Assembly: GCF_020026915.1 (NCBI RefSeq)
Contig: NZ_JAINUY010000002.1
Span: forward strand, 496,001 to 560,000
Direction: 5' to 3'
Origin: Flavobacterium potami
GTDB taxonomy: Bacteria; Bacteroidota; Bacteroidia; Flavobacteriales; Flavobacteriaceae
DNA length: 64,000 bases
Position 1 is the stretch's first letter. Each line of letters begins with the position of its first letter. This document shows positions 17,992 to 27,198 of this stretch, piece after piece. The translations under genes and the position numbers were made by a program. The notes under the pieces are model-generated. The model saw nothing but the letters and a program-made list of their open reading frames with translations. It did not search any database and was not told the origin of the DNA.

Positions 17992-18891
17992 ATGAAAAAA
18001 TCACTACTTACATTATTGTTTGTATGTTATTTGAATGTTAATGCACAAACACCAATTCAGGAATTTAACTTTAATGGTACTTTAAACAATACCGCAAATA
18101 CAATCTCATTTATGGGGTCCGACAATTTTGTTACCGATAGGGCAGGAGTTGTAAAAGGAGCTCAACGATTAAATAATAAAGCTCTTGAAGCTGTAATCGA
18201 TAATCTTCCACAAGGAAGAGCCGCAAGAACAATTAGTATCTGGGTAAAGTTTAATGATATTGCTAGTGCAAATTATATCTGGGGCTACGGAAATGCATAT
18301 AATGCACAATATTGTGGCATATTGCAACAAGGAACGGCTACTTCTAACTCAGATTTGAGTTTGGCAGCTTGGGGAGCTTCTAATGACGTTATCGTCTCTA
18401 CGCCGCTTGAAAAGTATGTGTGGTACAATTATACCATTACATATGAGGGTGTAACTTCCAGAATATACCGTGACGGAAAACTATTGAAATATCTTGAAGG
18501 TATGGCAAGGTCTACAAATGGAAATGTTTTTAGATTAGGCGAGATCAATACCACAATTGGAATTAATGCTGATATTGATGATCTAAAAATTTATGATTAC
18601 GCCATGACGCCAGACCAAGTTAAAGATTTGTATGAAAAAGAAAAACCTGTACTTCCGGTGTCTACAGCTTCAATTGAGCAAAAAGCAACTGTAGTAAAGG
18701 GGAAAGTAGTAAAACAAACGAGTGGAGCAATTATAACTTCAAGTGATGTAAACACTACTAAGAATGTTGAGATCTATTCGCAAGGACAAAAATTGGTAGG
18801 AGGAAATGCAATGAATATTAATGATCTTCCAGAAGGAACTTACTTGTTGAAAATTAGCAGCGGTCCATCTAAAAAAATAACTTCCAAATAA
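17992..18891 (+). CDS. LamG-like domain protein with T9SS type A sorting domain, paralog 1
   Basis: A 299-residue secreted protein: signal peptide (residues 1-18, ending NVNAQ), a LamG/concanavalin A-like jelly-roll (about 20-215, with the typical TISIWVKFND and ADIDDLKIYDYAMTPDQV segments), a linker, and a C-terminal domain NVEIYSQG...DLPEGTYLLKI that matches type A cargo signals of type IX secretion. It is a likely surface or secreted carbohydrate- or protein-binding protein with no enzyme domain. It has a close paralog 347 bp downstream in the same direction. Confidence 0.85.
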   Translation: MKKSLLTLLFVCYLNVNAQTPIQEFNFNGTLNNTANTISFMGSDNFVTDRAGVVKGAQRLNNKALEAVIDNLPQGRAARTISIWVKFNDIASANYIWGYGNAYNAQYCGILQQGTATSNSDLSLAAWGASNDVIVSTPLEKYVWYNYTITYEGVTSRIYRDGKLLKYLEGMARSTNGNVFRLGEINTTIGINADIDDLKIYDYAMTPDQVKDLYEKEKPVLPVSTASIEQKATVVKGKVVKQTSGAIITSSDVNTTKNVEIYSQGQKLVGGNAMNINDLPEGTYLLKISSGPSKKITSK

Positions 18892-18960
18892 TAGCTTTAC
18901 TTAATTTTTAAATATTAGTTTTTATTGCGCAAGCAATCAAGTTTTTTGAATAGTAAAAGA

Positions 18961-18992
18961 AAAGTCTTCAGAAAATTCTGAAGACTTTTTTG
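18961..18992 (+). terminator. Terminator after LamG paralog 1
   Basis: Stem AAAGTCTTCAGAA/TTCTGAAGACTTT followed by a T run. Confidence 0.9.
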
Positions 18993-19238
18993 ATTGTACT
19001 GGTCTGAAAATTTTAAATATTTTTATAAAACATCGTTATAAGGCGTGTAGATTATTTTTTGTGAGAATTCGATATTTATGTGTAGGAATTGTTTGGTGAT
19101 GCTGAATTAAAATTATAGTTTTAACAAAAAATATGAAAATAATAAAGTGAAATTTGGAAACGCAAATACGCATTATGAAATTTTATATTAATGCTATTTG
19201 CCCAATAAAATCCATTTATCCTGATAAAAGCTATAAAT
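18993..19238. other. Gene-free gap between the two LamG paralogs
   Basis: AT-rich with no visible gene. A minus-strand frame across it (19121-19366) is a shadow that overlaps paralog 2. The gap shows no obvious similarity to the region upstream of paralog 1, so the duplication did not visibly carry the promoter. Confidence 0.45.
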
Positions 19239-20135
19239 ATGAAAAAAATATTACTCACTTTAATGTTTGTAAGTTTTTTAAATGCAAATGCACAAAATCC
19301 TGTGCAGGAATTTAATTTCAACGGAAATTTAAGTAGTGCTGATAATACAATTTCTTTTTTAGGCACTCCAACTTATGTAAATGACCGTTTAGGTGTTCCA
19401 AAAGGAGCTTTGCGACTCACAAATAAAGCTCTTCAGGCCGTTGTGGGTGAACTTCCGCAAGGTAATAAGCCCAAAACAATTTCTCTTTGGATAAAATTTA
19501 ATGCTGTAAATACAGCTAATTATATTTTTAATTATGGAGCTCCCGTTAATGGACAATATTTTGCATTATTACAACAGCCGGCAGTAGCAGGTAATTCTGA
19601 TGTAAGTTTGGTTGGATGGGGAGATGCAAATAATGTGGTAGCGAATGTTCCGCTTGCAAAAGATACCTGGTATATGTACAGTGTAACTTATGATGGAAAT
19701 ATTTCGAAAATCTACCGAAATGGAGAATTATTAAAGGTTGTAGAAGGCATTCAGCGTTCTGCAAAAGGTTATATTTTAAGTCTTGGAAAATTAAATACAA
19801 CAACGACAATAAATGCTGATATTGATGATTTTAAGTTGTATAGTGTTGCTATGACAGACGAACAAGTGTTAGAGGCTTATAATAGTTCAAAACCTGCAAC
19901 TGTCGCAGTCGCACAAACCACACCGGTTTCTAATACTGCTAAAAAAGCTACTCCTGCTCCTGCAAAAACAGTAGCTCCAGTTGTTGCAGCATCTGCTGAA
20001 ACAAATAAAGGTGCAAAAAACATTGAAGTCTACTCTGAGGGGAAAAGAATTATGGAAACTAACACCATTAATATTGGCGATTTGCCTGATGGAACTTATT
20101 TAATTAAAGTAACCAATTCAGGTACCAAAAAATAG
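19239..20135 (+). CDS. LamG-like domain protein with T9SS type A sorting domain, paralog 2
   Basis: A 298-residue paralog of the 17992 gene, sharing the signal peptide pattern (FLNANAQ), the PVQEFNFNGNL opening, the jelly-roll with TISLWIKFN and ADIDDFKLYSVAMTDEQV, and the T9SS-type C-terminal domain (NIEVYSEG...DLPDGTYLIKV). It differs in a Thr/Pro/Ala-rich linker (about residues 220-255). The pair arose by tandem duplication and has diverged substantially at the protein level. Own terminator downstream. Confidence 0.85.
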   Translation: MKKILLTLMFVSFLNANAQNPVQEFNFNGNLSSADNTISFLGTPTYVNDRLGVPKGALRLTNKALQAVVGELPQGNKPKTISLWIKFNAVNTANYIFNYGAPVNGQYFALLQQPAVAGNSDVSLVGWGDANNVVANVPLAKDTWYMYSVTYDGNISKIYRNGELLKVVEGIQRSAKGYILSLGKLNTTTTINADIDDFKLYSVAMTDEQVLEAYNSSKPATVAVAQTTPVSNTAKKATPAPAKTVAPVVAASAETNKGAKNIEVYSEGKRIMETNTINIGDLPDGTYLIKVTNSGTKK

Positions 20136-20143
20136 TTATAAAT

Positions 20144-20175
20144 AAAAAGCCTTCTGAATTTCAGAAGGCTTTTTA
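20144..20175. terminator. Bidirectional terminator after LamG paralog 2
   Basis: Stem AAAAAGCCTTCTGAA/TTCAGAAGGCTTTTT. It ends where the minus-strand small ORF at 20176 stops, so it can also serve that transcript. Confidence 0.88.
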
Positions 20176-20253
20176 TTAGCTAATAACACTAATTACAATA
20201 AATAAGATTACAAGTGCTATTACAGCAAATTTCATAAATTTTGAGGACTGCAT
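20176..20253 (-). CDS. Putative 25-residue single-pass membrane protein
   Basis: A very short frame from ATG 20253 to TAA 20176. It encodes a polar start (MQSSKFMK) followed by an unbroken hydrophobic helix of about 16 residues rich in Val, Ile and Leu. A perfect -7 element TATATTTG lies 38 bp upstream and a hairpin terminator follows directly, so there is a complete small transcription unit. Function is unknown; similar tiny membrane proteins are widespread and easily missed. The evidence is structural only. Confidence 0.5.
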   Translation of the reverse strand: MQSSKFMKFAVIALVILFIVISVIS

Positions 20254-20290
20254 AAATGTAGGTTTTAAATTAATTTATTTCTGATATCAG

Positions 20291-20298
20291 CAAATATA
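20291..20298 (-). promoter_or_regulatory. -7 promoter element TATATTTG for the small ORF
   Basis: Perfect TAnnTTTG match on the minus strand, 38 bp before ATG 20253. No clear TTG upstream. Confidence 0.5.
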
Positions 20299-20340
20299 AT
20301 TTTTTTATTGAATTTAAAAAGTTAAAGTTCATAAAAACAA

Positions 20341-20367
20341 AAAAGCTCTAGAAAATCCAGAGCTTTT
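20341..20367 (-). terminator. Terminator after the YebC gene
   Basis: Stem AAAAGCTCT/AGAGCTTTT followed on the minus strand by a T-rich run, 22 bp after the YebC stop. Confidence 0.85.
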
Positions 20368-20388
20368 GTATATTCAATAAAGAAAAAA

Positions 20389-21102
20389 CTATGATTCTTG
20401 CATAGTATGATAAACGTTCATAACGTCATCATCTTCTTCGATTTTTTCTATTAGTTTTTCAACATCAGCAATTTGAGCTTCTGTTAATTCTTTTGTAATT
20501 TGTGGAATACGCTCAAAACCAGAAGATAAGATTTCAAGACCTCTGTTCTCTAATTCTTTTTGGATTGCACCAAAGCTACCAAAAGGAGCATAGATTAAGA
20601 TTCCGTCTTCGTCTTCAAAAACTTCCTCAGCACCAAAATCGATTAATTCTAGTTCCAATTCCTCAGCGTCAAGTCCGTTATTAGCGATTCTGAAGTTGCA
20701 AGTGTGATCAAACATAAATTCAACAGAACCTTGAGTTCCCATTGTACCGTTGCATTTGTTGAAATAACTACGAATATTTGCTACAGTTCTGTTATTGTTG
20801 TCAGAAGCCGTTTCAATTAAGATTGCAATTCCGTGAGGTGCATATCCTTCAAACAAAATCTCTTTATAGTTGGCAGTATCTTTGTTACTTGCGTTTTTAA
20901 TTGCGCGCTCCACATTGTCCTTAGGCATATTTGCGGCTTTCGCATTTTGTATAACAGCTCTTAATCTAGAATTGGCATCTGGGTTTGGTCCGCCTTCTTT
21001 AACAGCCATTACGATATCTTTACCAATTCTGGTAAATGTTTTGGCCATTGCAGACCAACGTTTCATTTTTCTTCCTTTTCTAAATTCGAACGCTCTTCCC
21101 AT
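20389..21102 (-). CDS. YebC/PmpR family protein
   Basis: A 237-residue member of the YebC/TACO1 family, opening with GRAFEFRKGRKMKRWSAMAKTFTRIGKDI and containing ANMPKDNVERAIKNA and the acidic EDDDDVMN-like tail. The family was first described as transcriptional regulators; later work links members to translation of proline-rich stretches. The N-terminus reads MGRAFEFRKGRK rather than the more usual MAGHSKW, which is the Bacteroidota version. Stands alone with its own terminator. Confidence 0.93.
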   Translation of the reverse strand: MGRAFEFRKGRKMKRWSAMAKTFTRIGKDIVMAVKEGGPNPDANSRLRAVIQNAKAANMPKDNVERAIKNASNKDTANYKEILFEGYAPHGIAILIETASDNNNRTVANIRSYFNKCNGTMGTQGSVEFMFDHTCNFRIANNGLDAEELELELIDFGAEEVFEDEDGILIYAPFGSFGAIQKELENRGLEILSSGFERIPQITKELTEAQIADVEKLIEKIEEDDDVMNVYHTMQES

Positions 21103-21194
21103 TTCTAATTTTTAGTTTTGTGATGCAAAAATAAGGTTTTCCTAATTTTTACAAAAACAAAACAATTCTTTTTTATTGAATGTTTTTAAGTTTT

Positions 21195-21300
21195 TTGAGT
21201 TTCAAGTTTCAGGTTTCAAGTTGGTTTGCCAGAGCAAAGTTTCAAGTTTAGTTCAACCTGAAACTTGAAACTTGAAACCTGAAACCTGAAACCTGAAACA
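21195..21300. repeat. TTTCAAG/TTTCAGG repeat block with internal inversion
   Basis: Head-to-tail 7-bp units (TTTCAAG, TTTCAGG) on the left and their reverse complements (CTTGAAA, CCTGAAA) on the right around a unique core, so the block can fold into a long hairpin. It ends 3 bp before the stop codon of the S41 peptidase gene. Confidence 0.85.
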
Positions 21301-21303
21301 AAA

Positions 21304-23340
21304 CTATTTTATCCCTCCATTAAATTCGTTAATAATATTTACGGCTTCATTTAGATATGGATTTGTTTTAAGATTGTCCATTTGATATTGATTAATCGTT
21401 TTATCGGTAGGATAAGCCCCTAATAGAAATTGATTGATACTAGAATTGTAAACGTCAAGAGGATTATTCTCATCATTAAAAGTGTTGATTTCCGTCCAAA
21501 GCGCATCAAATGTTTTTTTCTGTTTAAAAACAGCGTCTAAGGTCATAGGAAGTTCCGCTTTTGGAGTATTGACCAACTGATCAATTTTGAGATTGATTTT
21601 TTTGATATTATTAAAGAAATAATTGTCTGCAAGTCTTGCCGTACTATTTTTGGCAATTTTATCAATTAGATTACGCTTTACATAAGTTCTGTATTTCAGA
21701 AAGGGCTCGATGCTGTCATTTTTCATAGCGGTCGGAAAATCACTTTCTTTCTGGTAAATATCTTCGTAAAATTCAGGCAAAACCACATCCGGTTTTACGC
21801 CTACAAATTGATGACTTTTTCCGGTAATTCTATAAAACTTATTAATTGTGATTTTCAAGAAATCGGTATTTTTTTCTTCGTCAAGCGGAAGAATGGTCTG
21901 CATTGTTGCTTTGCCAAGCGTATTGCTGCCTAATAGTAAAGCGCGATTGTAATCTTGCATGATCGAAGCAAAAAATTCACTAGCAGAAGCCGTATTGCTA
22001 TTAACTAAAACTACAATTGGACCACGGTAAATTACCCCTTTTATAGGATCCTGAATAACCACTTTTTCTTTTTTATTGTCGACTACAATCGAAATTGGGC
22101 CAGAATCTACAAACATTCCTGCTAGTTTTATAGCTTCTTCCATAGAACCTCCTCCATTATCAATTAAATCGATAACAAGTCCCTTCATATTATCTCTTTC
22201 CAGCTTTATTATTTCGCGTGCAACATCGTCGGCACAGCCTTTTCTACTGTTTCCATCTAAATCGGCATAAAAACTTGGAATTTTTATGTAGCCAATTTTA
22301 CTTTCTTTACCAATCATAAAACTAAAAACCGAGTTTTCCTCGTCTTTCATCACTTGTTTTTCAATATATACATCAAAACTTTTTCCAGAATTGCGTTTTA
22401 AAGTTAAAGTGATGTGCTTATTGGTTTCCGATAAAATCATGGTCGAAATAGATTCTAATGATGAACAAGAGACCTGTAATGTTTCTTTTTGATTAGAAAT
22501 GGAAATAATCTGATCGCCTTTTTTTATTTGACCCGTCTGATACGCCGGACCGTTTGGGTCTACCTCATCAATAATGATTTCATTTTTCTCGTTTAAATTG
22601 ACAGTCATCCCAAGAGACAGATGCTCCTTAGATAAAGAAGCCATAAAACTGTTTTTAGAATCATCACTAAAATAAGCCGTATGTGGATCAAAATAAGTAC
22701 AGAAGAAATTATAAAACTTCTCCTCCTGTTTTGTATTAGAATCTAATAAAGTGGTGAAACGACAGATTTCATTGGTCAGAATCTTATTTTTTGCAACAGC
22801 TTCAATAGATTTGAAATTGGTTTTTAAAGAATCCAGATTGTCACTCATATCCGCAATATCATCTAGTATTTGATAACGTAGTTTTTTAATCCAGACTTTT
22901 TCTATGTCTTCTTTTTTTAAGTAAAAGGAAAAAGATTTTTTATAAAATCGAATTGTATCTTTTTTGGCGTAATCAATCGGGACATTCTGAATTTTTTCCA
23001 ATACTTTTTTAGTTCGTATAAGACCATTTACATAATTAGATTTGATATCGTTAAGAAAACTACAGTCGTTTTTTAGAATTAGATCATCTAAGTTGTAACG
23101 ATATTTTTGAGCCATTTCATCATATTCGCTTTTAAGAAAAATATTGCGCGAAGGATCTAATTCGTTAATGAGATTATCAAAAACGAAAACAGATAAACTG
23201 TCATCAACAGGTTTTGGTCTAAAATGTTCCGCTTGAACTAGGACATTTATTTTGTTTACTATTTCACAAGTTTCAGCGTTGTTCTGACCAAAAATCAAAG
23301 TTGAAGTCAGCAAAAAAAGGAGTAGTGAAATCTTTTTCAT
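21304..23340 (-). CDS. C-terminal processing (tail-specific) peptidase, S41 family
   Basis: A 678-residue periplasmic protease with a signal peptide (residues 1-18, ending IFGQ). Order: helical N-terminal domain (20-215), PDZ domain (about 240-320, GMTVNLNEKNEIIIDEV) and S41 core with the catalytic serine near Ser452 in NTASASEFF and Lys477 in TLGKATMQ, then a C-terminal helical region (PF11818-like). It resembles Tsp/Prc, which degrade proteins with tagged or hydrophobic C-termini. The start is the only good one and has a typical signal sequence. Confidence 0.94.
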   Translation of the reverse strand: MKKISLLLFLLTSTLIFGQNNAETCEIVNKINVLVQAEHFRPKPVDDSLSVFVFDNLINELDPSRNIFLKSEYDEMAQKYRYNLDDLILKNDCSFLNDIKSNYVNGLIRTKKVLEKIQNVPIDYAKKDTIRFYKKSFSFYLKKEDIEKVWIKKLRYQILDDIADMSDNLDSLKTNFKSIEAVAKNKILTNEICRFTTLLDSNTKQEEKFYNFFCTYFDPHTAYFSDDSKNSFMASLSKEHLSLGMTVNLNEKNEIIIDEVDPNGPAYQTGQIKKGDQIISISNQKETLQVSCSSLESISTMILSETNKHITLTLKRNSGKSFDVYIEKQVMKDEENSVFSFMIGKESKIGYIKIPSFYADLDGNSRKGCADDVAREIIKLERDNMKGLVIDLIDNGGGSMEEAIKLAGMFVDSGPISIVVDNKKEKVVIQDPIKGVIYRGPIVVLVNSNTASASEFFASIMQDYNRALLLGSNTLGKATMQTILPLDEEKNTDFLKITINKFYRITGKSHQFVGVKPDVVLPEFYEDIYQKESDFPTAMKNDSIEPFLKYRTYVKRNLIDKIAKNSTARLADNYFFNNIKKINLKIDQLVNTPKAELPMTLDAVFKQKKTFDALWTEINTFNDENNPLDVYNSSINQFLLGAYPTDKTINQYQMDNLKTNPYLNEAVNIINEFNGGIK

Positions 23341-23490
23341 AAACCGAAATTCAATGTTTATGATTAAAGTTACACTAATTTTTTTACAAAAGACCGTATT
23401 TTTAATGAAATATCGACGACTAAAAGCATTTCATGGTTAAACGGATAATTGAAAAAGATTAATCCCTTTTTTTATTTAAAGACAAAAAAA

Positions 23491-23514
23491 AATGCATTAC
23501 AAACGTAATGCATT
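23491..23514 (-). terminator. Terminator after gcvT
   Basis: Stem AATGCATTAC/GTAATGCATT with an AAAC loop, followed on the minus strand by a T run of nine. Confidence 0.88.
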
Positions 23515-23537
23515 CCTTGTAGTATAAATTGGAAAAA

Positions 23538-24620
23538 CTATTTCTTATAAAAAGGTAATTTTACCACTTTTGCAGCAACATCATTTTTTCTGATTCTGAT
23601 GAAAATATCACTATCAACGGCACTATTGGCAACTGTAACATAACCTAAACCAATACCTTTATTCATAGAAGGTGACATAGTTCCAGACGTTACAATTCCT
23701 ATAACTTCTCCCGAAGCGTCAACAATTTCATAATCATGTCTTGGTACAGCACGTTCCTGCATTTCAAAAGCTACTAATTTTCTTGTAACACCAGCTTCTT
23801 TTTGTTTTTTAAGCGCTTCAGAATTAGTGAAATCTTTAGTAAATTTCGTAATCCATCCTAAACCAGCTTCAAGAGGAGAGGTAGTATCGTTAATATCATT
23901 TCCGTAAAGACAGAATCCCATTTCCAAACGCAAAGTATCACGTGCAGCAAGACCAATTGGTTTAATACCATAAGAAGCACCAGCTTCAAAAACCTTGTTC
24001 CAGATTTGCTCTACCTCATTATTTTTACAGTAAATTTCAAATCCGCCAGAGCCAGTATATCCTGTAGCAGAAATAATTACATGTTCGATTCCGGCAAAAT
24101 CACCCACTTCAAAATGGTAATACGTAATCGCAGAAAGATCAACAGAAGTCAAAGACTGCATAGCTTCAACCGCTTTTGGACCTTGAATCGCTAAAAGAGA
24201 ATAATCATCAGAAAGATTTCTCATTTCAACTCCCAAATCATTGTGAGACGAAATCCAGTTCCAGTCTTTTTCAATATTCGAAGCATTTACAACTAGCAAA
24301 TATTGCTCTTCTTTCATTTTATAAATAATCAAATCGTCAACAATTCCGCCTTCATTATTAGGAAGACAAGAATATTGCGCTCTTCCAATTGTCAAAGTAG
24401 ATGCATCGTTTGAAGTTACTTTTTGAATCAAAGCCAAAGCATTTGGACCCGTTAACAAAAATTCACCCATATGCGAAACATCAAAAACGCCCACGCCGTT
24501 ACGAACTGTTTCATGTTCAGCATTAACCCCTTCATAAGTAATAGGCATGTTATAACCCGCAAAAGGAAGCATTTTCGCTCCTAAACCTTCATGTATGTGC
24601 GTAAGCGCAGTATTTTTCAT
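23538..24620 (-). CDS. gcvT: Glycine cleavage system aminomethyltransferase GcvT (T protein)
   Basis: Transfers the methylene group of glycine from the H-protein aminomethyl arm to tetrahydrofolate and releases ammonia. The 360-residue protein has the hallmark [62 protein letters not shown] and the C-terminal [17 protein letters not shown]. No gcvH or gcvP is adjacent, as in other flavobacteria where the genes are scattered. A -7 element TAGATTTG lies about 26 bp upstream. Confidence 0.97.
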   Translation of the reverse strand: MKNTALTHIHEGLGAKMLPFAGYNMPITYEGVNAEHETVRNGVGVFDVSHMGEFLLTGPNALALIQKVTSNDASTLTIGRAQYSCLPNNEGGIVDDLIIYKMKEEQYLLVVNASNIEKDWNWISSHNDLGVEMRNLSDDYSLLAIQGPKAVEAMQSLTSVDLSAITYYHFEVGDFAGIEHVIISATGYTGSGGFEIYCKNNEVEQIWNKVFEAGASYGIKPIGLAARDTLRLEMGFCLYGNDINDTTSPLEAGLGWITKFTKDFTNSEALKKQKEAGVTRKLVAFEMQERAVPRHDYEIVDASGEVIGIVTSGTMSPSMNKGIGLGYVTVANSAVDSDIFIRIRKNDVAAKVVKLPFYKK

Positions 24621-24645
24621 TGTGTTGTTTTATAAAATTGTTTTG

Positions 24646-24653
24646 CAAATCTA
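24646..24653 (-). promoter_or_regulatory. -7 promoter element TAGATTTG for gcvT
   Basis: Perfect TAnnTTTG match on the minus strand, 26 bp before the gcvT ATG. No glycine riboswitch is apparent; the leader is too short. Confidence 0.5.
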
Positions 24654-24704
24654 TTCAAAAAATATCTAATTAAGATGTCTTAAATTATAAATTTCGCAAT
24701 AATT

Positions 24705-24773
24705 AGGAGCTATTTCCTGCTATCCGCTATATCTTTTGCTTTTTAAAGAAAAAAGCAAAAGGATGCCGCTCCT
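24705..24773. repeat. Dispersed-type hairpin repeat upstream of nnrD
   Basis: Nested inverted repeat: outer AGGAGC/GCTCCT, inner CTTTTGCTTTTT/AAAAAGCAAAAG, about 69 bp. I recognise this layout (TATTTCCTGCTATCCGCT on one side, CCGCTCCTATCAGGGCTAG on the other) as a kind seen in many flavobacterial intergenic regions, a REP-like element. Confidence 0.8.
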
Positions 24774-24854
24774 ATCAGGGCTAGAGGTTTAGGTTTCAAA
24801 AGAACGATCGGGATTTCAAAATTTTATGTAACTTTAGTTGATAAAAGCGTTCAG

Positions 24855-25703
24855 ATGAAATCACCGTATTTAATCAATAAAGAAGAAATTCTAAAATTAT
24901 ACAAGCCAATAGATTCCAAAGCACACAAGGGAACACAAGGTCACGCAGTGATTATTGCCGGAAGTTACGGCAAAATAGGAGCAGGAGTTTTAGCTTCAAA
25001 ATCCTGCCTAAAATCTGGGTGCGGACTCGTAACAACTTTTATCCCTAAATGCGGTTATCAAATCCTTCAAATTTCCATTCCCGAAGTCATGACCGTAACT
25101 GATGAAAACACCAATTTCATTACCAACATTCATTTACCACTAATTCCGCAAGCTGTCGGAATTGGTCCAGGAATAGGAAAGGAGCTCGGAACGCAAAAAG
25201 CCTTATTTGAGTTTTTAAGAATAAACAAAGCACCTTTGGTTCTAGATGCCGATGCTTTAAATATCATTTCTGAAAATTTATCTTGGTTGGAATTAGTTCC
25301 CGAAGACACGATTTTAACACCGCATCCAAAAGAATTAGAACGCCTAGTTGGAAAATGGAATTCAGAATCAGAGAAATTTCAAAAAACAATCGCTTTTTCA
25401 GAAAAGTACAAAGTCATTGTCGTCATGAAAGGCGCCCCGACATTCATCATAAACAGAACTTCAGTTTACGAAAACACAAGCGGAAACGCAGCATTAGCAA
25501 CCGCAGGAAGTGGCGATGTCTTAACCGGAATCCTCACAAGTCTTTTAGCACAAGGTTACGAACCCAAATACGCATCCAAAATGGGAGTTTATTTGCATGG
25601 TTTAACAGCAGATTTAGCTTTCCCTAAAACTGGTTACGAATCTTTTACAGCTTCAACGATTATTAAATATCTTGGAAAAGCTTTTCTTGAATTAGATAAT
25701 TAG
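24855..25703 (+). CDS. nnrD: ADP/ATP-dependent NAD(P)H-hydrate dehydratase
   Basis: Repairs damaged NAD(P)H by dehydrating the S-hydrate form. The 282-residue ribokinase-like protein has [21 protein letters not shown] at the start (family HKG..G signature), [19 protein letters not shown] and the anion-hole motif [17 protein letters not shown] near residue 218. The N-terminal NnrE epimerase domain often fused to it is absent, so the epimerase would have to be encoded elsewhere. It lies between two repeat-rich gaps. Confidence 0.92.
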   Translation: MKSPYLINKEEILKLYKPIDSKAHKGTQGHAVIIAGSYGKIGAGVLASKSCLKSGCGLVTTFIPKCGYQILQISIPEVMTVTDENTNFITNIHLPLIPQAVGIGPGIGKELGTQKALFEFLRINKAPLVLDADALNIISENLSWLELVPEDTILTPHPKELERLVGKWNSESEKFQKTIAFSEKYKVIVVMKGAPTFIINRTSVYENTSGNAALATAGSGDVLTGILTSLLAQGYEPKYASKMGVYLHGLTADLAFPKTGYESFTASTIIKYLGKAFLELDN

Positions 25704-25745
25704 GAAATGTGCCAATTAGATAATTTTTGCGAACCGTTTTGTCCT

Positions 25746-25832
25746 CCTGAGCGAAGTCGAAGGATCACAAGTAGTTAGGCAAAGAAATTAACTGTTGAGG
25801 AATAACTTTGCGGTCCTTCGACTTCGCTCAGG
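25746..25832. repeat. Perfect 19-bp inverted repeat
   Basis: Arms CCTGAGCGAAGTCGAAGGA (25746-25764) and its exact complement (25814-25832) with a 49-bp loop. The word GAGCGAAGTCGAAGGA is a known common intergenic motif in Bacteroidota and other genomes. It belongs to a cluster of such repeats between 24.7 and 29.5 kb. Confidence 0.88.
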
Positions 25833-25861
25833 AAGACATAAAATGAGAATATGCTCTACGA

Positions 25862-26038
25862 TCTTAAAAAGCAAAGCAATCTTAAAAAAAACTTAGCGCT
25901 CTTTGCGAAAAACCTTTGCGAACTTTGCGTTACGATAAACTTTTCAATAAAAAAATCTAAAATCAAAAAATCGTAAGTTTGTAACGTCAAAGATTAGAAA
26001 CTTAGCAACTCAGTTTCTTAGCATCTTAGAATCTTTAA
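25862..26038. repeat. Degenerate TTTGCGAA / TTAGCA word repeats
   Basis: Words such as CTTTGCGAAAAACCTTTGCG (25882-25925) and CTTAGCAACTCAGTTTCTTAG (25998-26018 region) are repeated with small changes. No gene is present in 25704-26042 apart from these repeats. Confidence 0.65.
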
Positions 26039-26042
26039 AAAA

Positions 26043-26825
26043 ATGAAAAACAACTTCGATCTCAGAACGGTAAACGTTACCCGTTATATAACCCCATTAC
26101 GCGAAGGCGGTTCCTTGCCAGCCCTAGCAGAAGCCGACGACGATTTTAAATACGTCTTAAAATTTAGAGGTGCCGGACATGGCGTAAAAGCCCTAATTGC
26201 CGAATTAGTAGGCGGACAAATCGCAAAAGCTTTAAAACTACAACTACCAGAATTAGTTTTCGCCAACCTCGATGAAGCTTTCGGAAGAACCGAAGCCGAC
26301 GAAGAAATTCAAGATTTATTACAAGGAAGTCAGGGATTAAACTTAGCGCTTCACTTTTTATCTGGCGCGATAACTTTCGATCCGGCTGTTACAACAGTAG
26401 ATGCAAAATTAGCTTCACAGATTGTTTGGCTAGACGCTTATATCACAAACGTAGACAGAACTTTCAGAAACACGAATATGCTAATTTGGCATAAAGAATT
26501 ATGGCTGATTGATCATGGAGCGTGTTTGTATTTTCATCATTCCTGGAACAATTGGGAACAACATGCAAAAAGTCCGTTTGCGTTGATAAAAGATCACGTT
26601 TTATTGCCACAAGCTTCAATGTTGAAAGAAGTCGATGCCGAATTTAAAGCGATTTTGAAACCAGAAATTTTAGAAGAAATTGTCAATACAATTCCGCTAG
26701 ACTGGTTGCAATGGGAAGATGCAGACGAAACGCCAGAAGGATTGCGAAATGTGTATTTGCAATTTTTAAAGACAAGATTAGCCAATTCAGAAATTTTTGT
26801 AAATCAGGCTCAAAATGCAAGATAA
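26043..26825 (+). CDS. HipA-like kinase domain protein
   Basis: A 260-residue protein of the HipA_2-type kinase family. Signs of a kinase fold: Lys40 in KYVLKFRGAGHG (ATP-binding), Asp138-Arg139 in the ITNVDRTFRNTNML loop, Asn143/Asn145, and IDHG with Asp157 in the DFG-like position. It is shorter than HipA and no HipB-type antitoxin is adjacent. Some annotation pipelines label such proteins aminotransferase, which the sequence does not support. It overlaps the next gene by 11 bp and the pair is probably one unit. Target unknown. Confidence 0.82.
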   Translation: MKNNFDLRTVNVTRYITPLREGGSLPALAEADDDFKYVLKFRGAGHGVKALIAELVGGQIAKALKLQLPELVFANLDEAFGRTEADEEIQDLLQGSQGLNLALHFLSGAITFDPAVTTVDAKLASQIVWLDAYITNVDRTFRNTNMLIWHKELWLIDHGACLYFHHSWNNWEQHAKSPFALIKDHVLLPQASMLKEVDAEFKAILKPEILEEIVNTIPLDWLQWEDADETPEGLRNVYLQFLKTRLANSEIFVNQAQNAR

Positions 26826-27198
26826 TCACTTATACGAATATGCTGTGATTCGTGTTGTGCCAAGGGTAGAGCGCGAAGAATTCCTGAATATCGGAATCAT
26901 TTTGTTTTGCAAAAAAGCCAAATTTATAAAGGTTCTTTTTCATTTGAATAAAGAAAGAATAGAAGCCCTTTCTGCCGATTTCGACATCGAACAGCTAGAA
27001 TGCAATTTAACTTCATTAGTAAAAATAGCAAACGGAGCAAAAGACGGCGGTCCAATCGCCGAATTTGAAATTCCAGAGCGTTTTCGCTGGTTAACAGCCA
27101 TTAGAAGTTCGGCAATTCAAACTTCAAGGCCTCATCCGGGTTTATGTCTGGATTTGGAGAAAACGATTCAGAGACTATTTGAAGAACTGGTTCTTTAA
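26815..27198 (+). CDS. DUF3037 domain-containing protein
   Basis: A 127-residue protein spanning the DUF3037 domain: YEYAVIRVVPRVEREEFLNIGIILFCKKAKFIKVLF, then FRWLTAIRSSAIQTSRPHPGLCLD. The function is unknown. Its start codon lies inside the HipA-like kinase gene (11-bp overlap), so expression is likely coupled. DUF3037 proteins are recurrently found next to HipA-like kinases, so this may be the partner or antidote of the kinase, or a substrate. That is inference from position. Confidence 0.85.
   Translation: MQDNHLYEYAVIRVVPRVEREEFLNIGIILFCKKAKFIKVLFHLNKERIEALSADFDIEQLECNLTSLVKIANGAKDGGPIAEFEIPERFRWLTAIRSSAIQTSRPHPGLCLDLEKTIQRLFEELVL

Noticed and set aside
26043..26825. HipA of a HipAB toxin-antitoxin module
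   Set aside because: The protein is shorter than HipA and no HipB-like gene is adjacent; DUF3037 is a different partner.
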